Shown: positions 31,330 to 38,818 of the stretch, piece by piece
Position numbering within the stretch: position 1 is the stretch's first letter
How the letters are laid out: every line of letters starts with the position of its first letter
Source: Thiomicrorhabdus arctica DSM 13458
GTDB lineage: Bacteria; Pseudomonadota; Gammaproteobacteria; Thiomicrospirales; Thiomicrospiraceae
Direction of reading: 5' to 3'
DNA length: 64,000 bases
Assembly: GCF_000381085.1 (NCBI RefSeq)
Contig: NZ_KB905899.1
Location: forward strand, 434,001-498,000
The notes under the pieces: model-generated
Told to the model about the DNA's origin: nothing
Seen by the model: only the letters and a program-made list of their open reading frames with translations
Databases searched by the model: none
Translations under genes and position numbers: made by a program

Positions 31330-32652
31330 GTGCAGAGACGAAAAATTCTAAGCCTGTTTTTGTTCCTATTAGGGAGCAGTTGGTTACCTCTGGCGAATGC
31401 TCAAAATCCCCAAATTGAACTGCCTAGCTACGGTATAAACAGCCAAAATTTAGCGGTCATTGTGAAGCGGGGTGATTTACTGTCCGAACAAACGGCTGAA
31501 TACTATCAACAGCAACGACATATTCCCATTGAGCATCTTTATACAGTGGATCTTCCGGACACTGACTCAATGGACTCAACTCAATTCAAAACCGTGTACA
31601 GGACGCTTCTACAGGAGATGCCAGATGATATTCAAGGCTTGTTGCTGACGTGGCAAAAACCTTACCGAGTAGAGAGTATGTCAGTGACCAGTGCCTTTAG
31701 CTTTGGATTTGATTCTAAATATACTCAGCCCTCTGGGAAAGGCTGTCAACCGACGGCGAAGAGCTCATATTTTAATAGTTTCAGCACACAGCCATGGCAA
31801 GACTTGGGCATGCGACCTAGTATGCTGTTAACGGGGCGTAATTTTGAAGACATAAAGCACTTGATTGATCGAGGCGTGGCCTCTGATGGAAAAATGCCAG
31901 TAGGCAGTGCATATTTAGTGCGGACCTCTGATCAAGCGCGTAGTACTCGCGCCAGTGCTTTTAAAGCATTGGCTGATCACTGGAACTATAACGATGAGTT
32001 ACGGGTAAAATATATGGATCGTTCTCAAAAGGATGAGCCGGATTATTTGCAAGGCATAAAAGACATCATGCTGTATCAGACGGGCGGGGTTGATATTCCA
32101 TTCCTTAATGATAATACCTACCTCCCTGGCGCGATCGCTGACCACTTAACGTCAGTAGGAGGTGCGGGTTTAGGCGTTGAAGGGCAAATGAAAGCGTTTC
32201 GCTGGTTGGAGGCGGGTGCAACGGGCAGTTATGGAACGGTGATTGAGCCTTGTAATTTCCCCGCTAAATTTCCAAATCCGATTTACATATTGCCTCATTA
32301 TTTGGCTGGGGAAACCTTATTAGAGTCTTATTGGAAATCGGTTGAACAACCGGGAGAGGGGTTATTTGTAGGAGAGCCATTAGCGAGGCCTTTTGGCGCT
32401 CAAAAATTGCTCTATACGGACAAAACAGTGCTTATTAAAACCCGTTTGTTGAAAGCGTTAATACCCTATCAGGTATTTGTTTGGGATAAACAGGGTCAAA
32501 AATATAAGCGTATCAAAGCCAAAGTAGGGGTTGATAGAAAGACTAAAAGTGTGGTGATACAGTTTGACCGTGTACGAGATGATATCAGTGTTGACATCAG
32601 GCCTGATCATTACAAAATTGTCGATCCCACGATGGAAACAGTCTCTCATTAA
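31330..32652 (+). CDS. TIGR03790 family exported protein
   Basis: A 440-aa exported protein of unknown function. Signal peptide about 1-25 (ILSLFLFLLGSSWLPLANA). The start is GTG with GGGGAGAG before it. The family pattern is visible: NLAVIVKRGDLLSEQTAEYYQQQRHIP, GLLLTWQKPYRVESMSVTSAFSFGF, PVGSAYLVRTSD, LPGAIADHLTSVGG, WLEAGATGSYGTVIEPCNFPAKFPNP, LAGETLLESYWKSVEQPGEGLFVGEPLARPFG. The late conserved Gly/Pro-rich block recalls caspase/gingipain-like folds, but I cannot show a catalytic dyad. It ends 2 bases before the convergent CARF-nuclease gene. Confidence 0.85.
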   Translation: MQRRKILSLFLFLLGSSWLPLANAQNPQIELPSYGINSQNLAVIVKRGDLLSEQTAEYYQQQRHIPIEHLYTVDLPDTDSMDSTQFKTVYRTLLQEMPDDIQGLLLTWQKPYRVESMSVTSAFSFGFDSKYTQPSGKGCQPTAKSSYFNSFSTQPWQDLGMRPSMLLTGRNFEDIKHLIDRGVASDGKMPVGSAYLVRTSDQARSTRASAFKALADHWNYNDELRVKYMDRSQKDEPDYLQGIKDIMLYQTGGVDIPFLNDNTYLPGAIADHLTSVGGAGLGVEGQMKAFRWLEAGATGSYGTVIEPCNFPAKFPNPIYILPHYLAGETLLESYWKSVEQPGEGLFVGEPLARPFGAQKLLYTDKTVLIKTRLLKALIPYQVFVWDKQGQKYKRIKAKVGVDRKTKSVVIQFDRVRDDISVDIRPDHYKIVDPTMETVSH

Positions 32653-32654
32653 GT

Positions 32655-33851
32655 TTATTCTTTGCGTTGCCAAGTATGACTGATTTCATTCAGAATCCAG
32701 TGTTTGAGATGCGTTTTTAAATCCATTAACTGCTTACCATCAATCACACCAACATTCAGCAGATTGGCTTTATTGAGGTTGGCACCAATGTCTTCAGTCG
32801 TCACCAAAAGCCCATGCGCGGTTACGCCTCCAAGTCGATTTTTTAAACTGTCTAGTCTTTGTAAATGTAAGTTTACATTCACGTTCGCCCCGGTTTTACA
32901 TTCCACAATAAACAGTTGATTGTTGGCTATAAACAACACATCAGCTTCATCATGGGCGTTTTCACGCTGTAGCTTGACGCCAAACGCGACGTCTTTCAGC
33001 TTAGGAATTTCTGCTTTGAGTTCTAATATCGCACGATAGGTATAGTACTCTAACCAACCGCCTTCAAAAAAGGTGCGCCTCCATCCATCGTGTTCAGCTC
33101 TAGGACTGATTTCATTGTCGTTCATGTTTAAGCAGAGTATGTTTTGATTATGCAGTTTACGCAGAAAGCCCACTAATAAATCGGCGTTGATTCGTGTGTG
33201 AGAATTGATTTCATTTAAATAATAGTGCTCATTGTGTAAGATCAATTTAAACGATTTACCTCGCGCAAAGTGCGTTGAAAAAAACTGATAAGTCGTCAGT
33301 GCATGTTGTTGCAGAATGATTTTTTGAATGGCATTCACCAAACCATTGGCAAAGCTTGCTTGGCTGGGTGTTAATTTAACGGCATCCATTTGTTCTATTC
33401 CATGTGCATGCAAAAACTCTTCAAGCTGAAGGTTGTCAGCAATATTAAACTCAGCCAGACCATTGGGTTGAATCCATTTGAATTGGTCGTTCGGCAACAG
33501 GTAATAGAGCCCAACAGGGGTATTTTCAAAGGCCTTGAAGACACTGAGCGTATACATTTTACTGGCACAGCTGATATTAAAGGCGAGCTGTTCGTAGGGT
33601 ATCTCTTTTACCAGATTTTTGAGGTCACTGACGATGTCGCTGATCTCAAAAGCAGGTTCTATTGGCCGCAGCTCGGCCTTGATGTTATGTGCATTGTAGA
33701 TCGTTTTGAGTCGCTTGGCATTTTCAATGAGGTTGGGTGTATAGGCAATCAAAACATTCTTAACAATCAACCGTTCATCTAATATAGGTCCTAGATTCGG
33801 TGTCATTTCGCGATCGGCGAAAACAAGATGAGTGCTGTATTGATTAATCAT
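32655..33851 (-). CDS. DUF1887 / Card1-like CARF-PD-(D/E)XK nuclease
   Basis: About 398 aa (405 if started at 33872). The N-terminal half is a CARF-like Rossmann domain, the middle (~200-260) a winged-helix-like linker, and the C-terminal part a PD-(D/E)XK nuclease: GGWLEYYTYRAI (Glu275), HDEADVLF (Asp311), FIVECKTG (Glu324, Lys326; 405-aa numbering). This is the layout of Card1/Can2 and VC1899, nucleases activated by cyclic oligoadenylate in type III CRISPR. The CARF ligand loop, usually a Gly-Gly-Thr-like turn, reads NISCASKMYT here, so the ligand may differ. No CRISPR array or cas gene is in the window. Its start overlaps the end of the upstream GGDEF gene, implying co-transcription. Confidence 0.85.
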   Translation of the reverse strand: MINQYSTHLVFADREMTPNLGPILDERLIVKNVLIAYTPNLIENAKRLKTIYNAHNIKAELRPIEPAFEISDIVSDLKNLVKEIPYEQLAFNISCASKMYTLSVFKAFENTPVGLYYLLPNDQFKWIQPNGLAEFNIADNLQLEEFLHAHGIEQMDAVKLTPSQASFANGLVNAIQKIILQQHALTTYQFFSTHFARGKSFKLILHNEHYYLNEINSHTRINADLLVGFLRKLHNQNILCLNMNDNEISPRAEHDGWRRTFFEGGWLEYYTYRAILELKAEIPKLKDVAFGVKLQRENAHDEADVLFIANNQLFIVECKTGANVNVNLHLQRLDSLKNRLGGVTAHGLLVTTEDIGANLNKANLLNVGVIDGKQLMDLKTHLKHWILNEISHTWQRKE

Positions 33852-35619
33852 GTCGGAGGGCTTGGTCGGCATTTTGAAGGCTTAATCCGTTTGAAACGAG
33901 GGGGTTAAAAGTAGCGACCATGACTTGGTTTCTACCAGATTGTTTCGCTCTGTAAAGAAGTGAATCGGCTGTGCGCACAGCTTCGATAATACACTTATCC
34001 GGTGTTATATGGATAGAAACACCAATGCTAACAGTGATTTTGATCGGTTGAGTTTTGTCTAAAATTTCCATATTTTCAACCGTTGACCTTATTCGCTCTG
34101 CAATCTCTTTTGTTTGGTTAACCTGAGTGTCGGGAAGAAGAATAAGAAACTCTTCTCCGCCAAGACGAAAAATATAGTCGCTGGTTTTAATTGAGTTTTG
34201 CAGTAGCCTCGCGATTCTTTGCAAAACGATGTCTCCCGTTTCATGTCCATAAGTATCGTTTACCAATTTAAAAAAGTCGATATCAATCATCAAAGCGGAC
34301 AGTTGTGTGTGGTGAATCTTATTGGTGAGACTCTGTTCTTGATGGCAAATGTCGTTATAAGCTCTACGGTTGGGCAAATTCGTTAGCGCATCGGTTTTGG
34401 CAAAGAACTCAGCAATTTGCTTATCTTTTTCATTGATTTTTACCCGATTGACTAAGGCAAATGATAGTAAGATTGAATCAACGACCATGCCAATTTCTAT
34501 CGCTTGATAGCCAATGCGAGTGTAAGGAACCAGTGCCATGACAGTGAGTGCTGTTATGGAGGTACCAATCAGCCCAGCAGTGGTTCCAAGTAAAAAGAAA
34601 AGTGCAGATTGATTCCCATTTAAAAGTGATAACAGCGCAATAGAAAAGACATAAATGCTAAATAAAATTGCCATAGTGATGGCGAGTATGATGTGTATAT
34701 GGTATCCAAATAGAGCAGAAAAAAGCATTGTGCCTATAAATATTAAAATAAAAGCATTCATGCTTTTTTGAGCCGAAGGTAGATATTTTTTTAGGTTTAG
34801 AAAGGATTTGGCAAACAGTAATCCGGAAATTGAAAATAAAAAGATGGTTGTCGATTGTAGCCAATTTTGAATGGTGGGGTAATCACCCAAAAGAAATTGA
34901 AAGGTATAACCATGATAACTGACGTTCGCCATTAAGAAAATGGCTAAATAGAGTGCGTAAAAAGCATAGTAGCGTAACTTAATACTGACAAAAAGAATCA
35001 AATGATATAGAAGCATCGCAATAATAATACCGTACATAAATGCAGTTACACTAACGTGTAAAACTTGATCTTTGAACAGGGTTTCACGGTCGATAATCGA
35101 GATTGGTACGATAAACGGATCACGGGTCTTCACTTGAACATAAACCGTCGAAATACCGGGTTCAAAAAGATGTTCTATATTTGGGTAAGGGTGGGCCACA
35201 GCCCTTTGGCTAAAAGGATAAATGTTTCCTGTCGTGTATTGCTGTATTGTTGAATTTGGCGAAATTACTTTAATTTTAATGTCATCCAACCAAGGGGTTT
35301 CAAAGACCAGCAGTCGACTTAAGGATTGAGTTTGAGGGTTGGTGACATCAAATTTATAATAAAAGGTTGAGTTGGTAAATAAGTGTGCGCTAACATCCTG
35401 TTTCAGCGGCTTGAAGTTGTCTATTGGCAATTCGGTTATATGGGAGAATTCGACGTGGTGGTTGACATCTTCGTAGAATGAGATGGCATGACCGATTTGA
35501 TGATTGGGTTGTGTAATGTCCACGGTCGGCAAAGCAGCGCATGCTGGCGATAAGAGTGTGAAAAATAGAATAAAAACACTGAATAATTTAAACATTTGAT
35601 TGGTAAACAATAAGTTCAT
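33844..35619 (-). CDS. 7TMR-DISM diguanylate cyclase
   Basis: A membrane diguanylate cyclase (about 591 aa from ATG 35619). After a signal segment (FKLFSVFILFFTLLSPACA) a periplasmic 7TMR-DISMED2-type sensory domain spans roughly 30-180, followed by seven membrane helices (~190-400) and a GGDEF domain with DALTNLPNRRAYND, MIDIDFFKLVNDTYGHETGD and RLGGEEF. The position of the inhibitory RxxD site reads KTSD, so the I-site Arg is missing and product inhibition is doubtful. A TTG at 35658 could extend the protein by 13 residues. Its stop overlaps the CARF-nuclease start. Confidence 0.88.
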   Translation of the reverse strand: MNLLFTNQMFKLFSVFILFFTLLSPACAALPTVDITQPNHQIGHAISFYEDVNHHVEFSHITELPIDNFKPLKQDVSAHLFTNSTFYYKFDVTNPQTQSLSRLLVFETPWLDDIKIKVISPNSTIQQYTTGNIYPFSQRAVAHPYPNIEHLFEPGISTVYVQVKTRDPFIVPISIIDRETLFKDQVLHVSVTAFMYGIIIAMLLYHLILFVSIKLRYYAFYALYLAIFLMANVSYHGYTFQFLLGDYPTIQNWLQSTTIFLFSISGLLFAKSFLNLKKYLPSAQKSMNAFILIFIGTMLFSALFGYHIHIILAITMAILFSIYVFSIALLSLLNGNQSALFFLLGTTAGLIGTSITALTVMALVPYTRIGYQAIEIGMVVDSILLSFALVNRVKINEKDKQIAEFFAKTDALTNLPNRRAYNDICHQEQSLTNKIHHTQLSALMIDIDFFKLVNDTYGHETGDIVLQRIARLLQNSIKTSDYIFRLGGEEFLILLPDTQVNQTKEIAERIRSTVENMEILDKTQPIKITVSIGVSIHITPDKCIIEAVRTADSLLYRAKQSGRNQVMVATFNPLVSNGLSLQNADQALRHD

Positions 35620-35961
35620 GTAGTGACGTTTTAAAATAATAGCATAAGTGATGGTCAAGCTTGGTAACTTTAAAAATCAACTGAAACCTATTTTGGAACT
35701 TATAAGGTATTTGTTACACACTTAATCAGTGGAATTTAGTAAAAATATATAGGATTATTTGGCGCTCTGCTTTAGCTAAAAAAGCTTGAACGAGAGGAGT
35801 GATTTGCCAAACAAATTGAAACAAGCTTTAAAGCAATCATGGGCGCGTGTATCATATCGTTTACTATTTTCTTTAGATTCTATGGCAGTGCTTTTAAGTT
35901 AAAGAAAAGCCCCTAAATATATCCAAATATATCCAACTAAAAGTATTAAAGGTGAGCATTA
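35620..35961. other. intergenic, small tandem repeat
   Basis: No gene recognised. AAATATATCC is repeated in tandem at 35915-35924 and 35925-35934, just before rnhA. Confidence 0.5.
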
Positions 35962-36747
35962 ATGGCTAAAAAGTTTTATGTGGTTTGGCAAGGTAAAGTG
36001 CCGGGTATTTACACTGACTGGAATAGCTGTAAAAGTCAGGTTGATAAATTTGCGGGTGCAAAGTATAAGTCATTTCCAACCTTAGCAGAAGCTGAACAGG
36101 CTTATGTTGGCGTGCATACGCAATCCCGTTCAACATCCACGGCTTCCAAAACAACGCCGGTCAAAAAGAAAGCCCCCTCAAAAGCAGCTACTGTCAAAAC
36201 CTATACGGCGGCTGAAATCGCCACCATGCCAATCGACGTTAAGATTTATACCGATGGTGGCTGCGATCCAAATCCAGGTAAAGCTGGTTCGGGGATGGCG
36301 GTGTATCGTAATGAAATGATAGCGGAACTTTGGTATGGATTGTATAACCCAATGGGCACTAATAATACAGCAGAGTTAAACGCTTTACATCAAGCTCTCA
36401 TGTTGGCTCAAATTGAGAGCAATAATGATAAGTCAGTCGCCATTTTTTGTGACTCAAAGTATTCTATTCAGTGTGTGACACAGTGGGCGATTAACTGGCA
36501 GAAAAAAGGCTGGAAAAAAGCTGGCGGTGAAATCAAAAATTTAGAGTTGATTAAAGAGATGTTTGCTTTGCATCAGCTGTTAAAAGATAGGGTGCAGGTG
36601 TTGCATGTCAATGGTCACGTGGGAGTGGAGGGCAATGAATTAGCGGATAGAATGTCTATTTTGGCGATTAAAACCAAAGAGGCTAAATTCAGCTGCTACC
36701 AAGAAAAAATTAACATTGCTGAGATTCTAAAAATGACAACGGGTTAA
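35962..36747 (+). CDS. rnhA: ribonuclease HI with N-terminal hybrid-binding domain
   Basis: A 261-aa enzyme cleaving RNA in RNA-DNA hybrids. Residues 1-52 form a viroplasmin/hybrid-binding domain (KKFYVVWQGKVPGIYTDWNSCKSQV, then FPTLAEAEQAYVG), typical of eukaryote-type RNase H1 and some bacteria. A Lys/Thr/Ser-rich linker (~55-90) follows. The catalytic domain carries the acidic set in YTDGGCDPNPG, NNTAELNALHQAL, FCDSKYSIQCV, NGHVGVEGNELAD. AAAGGTGAG precedes the ATG. The binding domain increases processivity on hybrids in characterised members. Confidence 0.93.
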   Translation: MAKKFYVVWQGKVPGIYTDWNSCKSQVDKFAGAKYKSFPTLAEAEQAYVGVHTQSRSTSTASKTTPVKKKAPSKAATVKTYTAAEIATMPIDVKIYTDGGCDPNPGKAGSGMAVYRNEMIAELWYGLYNPMGTNNTAELNALHQALMLAQIESNNDKSVAIFCDSKYSIQCVTQWAINWQKKGWKKAGGEIKNLELIKEMFALHQLLKDRVQVLHVNGHVGVEGNELADRMSILAIKTKEAKFSCYQEKINIAEILKMTTG

Positions 36748-36860
36748 TAATGACGTTATAACTCATTTCATTTGTTTGTCATAAAGCCGTCATCTCTTTG
36801 TTATCAACATCTTTTAAACTACGTTGGTCTTTATTTAATGTGATTTAAAAGGTAAGAAAA

Positions 36861-37436
36861 ATGAAAAAATTATTAGTCGCTTTATCCGTTGCTGGCATGA
36901 TGACCGGTTGTTCTTCTGTACCAGAGAGTAACTCAACTCAAGGTGATGCAAAAGTGGTCGAAAAAACTGCTGCTGCATCAAGTTTGAATAACGAAGATTT
37001 ATTTGTGGTTTATGAAGAAGGCCGAATGAATATTTTTTATGATGCTGACCTTTATAAAGATTTCCTTCAGCTTGGTGAGACGTCTTTCCGTAAAACGTTC
37101 ATTGGTGCGGGTCCTAAAGGGGAAACGCTTATGTACGGTTTGACGAAGGCGGATAAGAAAAAGCTAACGGGGATTCCTTCGATCGAAATGATGGAAGGTC
37201 GTTTAGCGCCTGCTAATGATTTTTATGGCGAAATTATTGCTGATGGTCGCATTAATGTCTTCGATGATTGGAAGTTGTTCCAGATGTTTATGGCTCATGG
37301 TGAAGTTCCATTCCGTCTAACGGATATTGGCGCAGGCCCTAAGGGTGAAACCGTGGTTTATGCTTTGACTAAGGAGACTAAGAAAAAACGTCCTGAAGCA
37401 TTAATTGCTAAGTTCAAAGCGTTTCGAGCGATGTAA
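36861..37436 (+). CDS. lipoprotein with two repeated domains
   Basis: A 191-aa predicted lipoprotein: signal peptide with lipobox MMTGC (Cys17). The mature protein contains two copies of a ~60-residue unit, first FVVYEEGRMNIFYDADLYKDF...GETSFRKTFIGAGPKGETLMYGLTK, then EIIADGRINVFDDWKLFQMF...GEVPFRLTDIGAGPKGETVVYALTK. The shared (D/E)GR(M/I)N(I/V)F and IGAGPKGET(L/V)(M/V)Y signatures show an internal duplication. No named family recognised. AAAAGG precedes the ATG and a terminator follows; single gene. Confidence 0.8.
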   Translation: MKKLLVALSVAGMMTGCSSVPESNSTQGDAKVVEKTAAASSLNNEDLFVVYEEGRMNIFYDADLYKDFLQLGETSFRKTFIGAGPKGETLMYGLTKADKKKLTGIPSIEMMEGRLAPANDFYGEIIADGRINVFDDWKLFQMFMAHGEVPFRLTDIGAGPKGETVVYALTKETKKKRPEALIAKFKAFRAM

Positions 37437-37485
37437 TTGTTATTATGATAAAGCTTGTTTAAAAGCTCTATCGTTATGACATAAG

Positions 37486-37511
37486 AAAGCCGGGTTTATC
37501 CCGGTTTTTTT
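37486..37511 (+). terminator. terminator after the lipoprotein gene
   Basis: AAGCCGGG and CCCGGTTT form a stem (one G-T pair) around TTTAT, followed by a T-run. Confidence 0.8.
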
Positions 37512-37546
37512 ATGTCGGCAATAAAGTCTATGCCGTTTAAGAGATT

Positions 37547-37560
37547 CACCAGGCCTGGTG
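37547..37560. repeat. dispersed palindrome copy 11
   Basis: CACCAGGCCTGGTG, a perfect 14-base palindrome (core 37548-37559), 36 bases after a terminator, between convergent genes. Confidence 0.9.
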
Positions 37561-37608
37561 GGTCATACGGTTTAATGTACAGTCTATAATCCACTGCTTG
37601 TTTAAAGC

Positions 37609-38814
37609 TTATTCGACACGCTGTTCAATAGATATGTTGTCTTCCACCGCTTCGCTTGGATGATTGACAATCAATTCACCTGCGCTAATGCCCTGAATAA
37701 TTTGGGCTTGGAGACCGTTACGCTGTCCAATAGTGACTTTGCGACGTTTTGCATGATCACCTTCAATCACAAAAAGCGCCCAGCCATTATTGTATCTAAA
37801 TAGACTGCTGGCAGGCACTTGCAGCACATCTTCTTCATGCCATAGAACAAAGCTTGCCTCAACTCGATAGCCATCTCCTAAGCGTTGCCATTGCTCGGCG
37901 GGCGAGGTGAAGTCAGAGATAATCAGCACACGTTGCTCTTCCACACCCAATGCAGAAGTTTTAGTGAAACCGACCGGTTCTATCACTCGCACTCGACCTT
38001 CTAGTGCGTGTGATCCTCCCCAACGGTTTAAAAAGACTTTCATACCCCGTTTGATTTTGACGGCATCAGCGGACAAGACATCGACCTCAATTTCTAAGGA
38101 TCTTGGGTCACCGACCTCTAACAAGGCTTCACCGGTACTTACAGGACCTTCACAACTGCGTGCTACTTTGAGTATTTGACCGTTGATGGGGGAGCGTACT
38201 GAGACACGTTCTACGGGTTGATCAGCAGCCTGTGTATCTGAATACTCTACGGTCATTTTGGCTGATTCTAACTCATGGCGGGCAACTTCTACAGCGAAAT
38301 CAGTTGAGCGCTTGGTGGCTGATAACCGTTGTGCTTGAGTTTGTGCTGTATCGAAAACACCTTGAGAAATCAAACCTTTTTCTAATAAGGGTTGATAGCG
38401 TTTGAGCTCCTTATTAGCGAGCTGTGCCGACACAGCAGTAGCTCGTGCTTGTTCTATTGCTACTTGTAATGCAGACTCGGCGACAAAGACCTGCGTTTGT
38501 GCTAAGGCACGACTACGTGGATCAAGTACTTGAGAAGCAAGCGGGGTAATACTTAATAATGTTTGTCCTTGCTCAACGGTATCTCCAACCTTAAGATGTT
38601 GCAGGCAGGTAATTCCATTCACCGGTGCGGCAATGGTGTAGTGATCAATAATTCGGGTGCGGCCTTCCTCTTCAATCGTTATGGTCAGAGGAGCGTGTTT
38701 CGCTGTTGCCGTCTCAACTAGAATGGGCTGAGGCCAAAATCCCCACACCAATAATGCACTTATCAGCAGACCACTAACGATTACTCCTGGATGATTTCGT
38801 AATTGCACAAACAT
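37609..38814 (-). CDS. HlyD-family periplasmic adaptor of an ABC exporter
   Basis: A 401-aa membrane-fusion protein anchored by one N-terminal helix (VIVSGLLISALLVWGFWP). It has a lipoyl-like half (ITIEEEGRTRIIDHYTIAAPVNGI), an alpha-hairpin (~90-200: RALAQTQVFVAESALQVAIEQ... and EVARHELESAKM) and the second lipoyl half (VRSPINGQILKV), then beta-barrel segments. The ATG at 38814 has GAAGGA upstream; an earlier in-frame start would overlap the permease gene. Third gene of the exporter operon, so it links the FtsX-like permease to the outer membrane or cell surface (inference). Confidence 0.88.
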   Translation of the reverse strand: MFVQLRNHPGVIVSGLLISALLVWGFWPQPILVETATAKHAPLTITIEEEGRTRIIDHYTIAAPVNGITCLQHLKVGDTVEQGQTLLSITPLASQVLDPRSRALAQTQVFVAESALQVAIEQARATAVSAQLANKELKRYQPLLEKGLISQGVFDTAQTQAQRLSATKRSTDFAVEVARHELESAKMTVEYSDTQAADQPVERVSVRSPINGQILKVARSCEGPVSTGEALLEVGDPRSLEIEVDVLSADAVKIKRGMKVFLNRWGGSHALEGRVRVIEPVGFTKTSALGVEEQRVLIISDFTSPAEQWQRLGDGYRVEASFVLWHEEDVLQVPASSLFRYNNGWALFVIEGDHAKRRKVTIGQRNGLQAQIIQGISAGELIVNHPSEAVEDNISIEQRVE

Positions 38815-38818
38815 GAAT

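Noticed and set aside
32597-32608. ATCAGGCCTGAT in the TIGR03790 gene as a further palindrome copy
   Set aside because: It differs in two symmetric positions and is in coding sequence, so I count it as chance.
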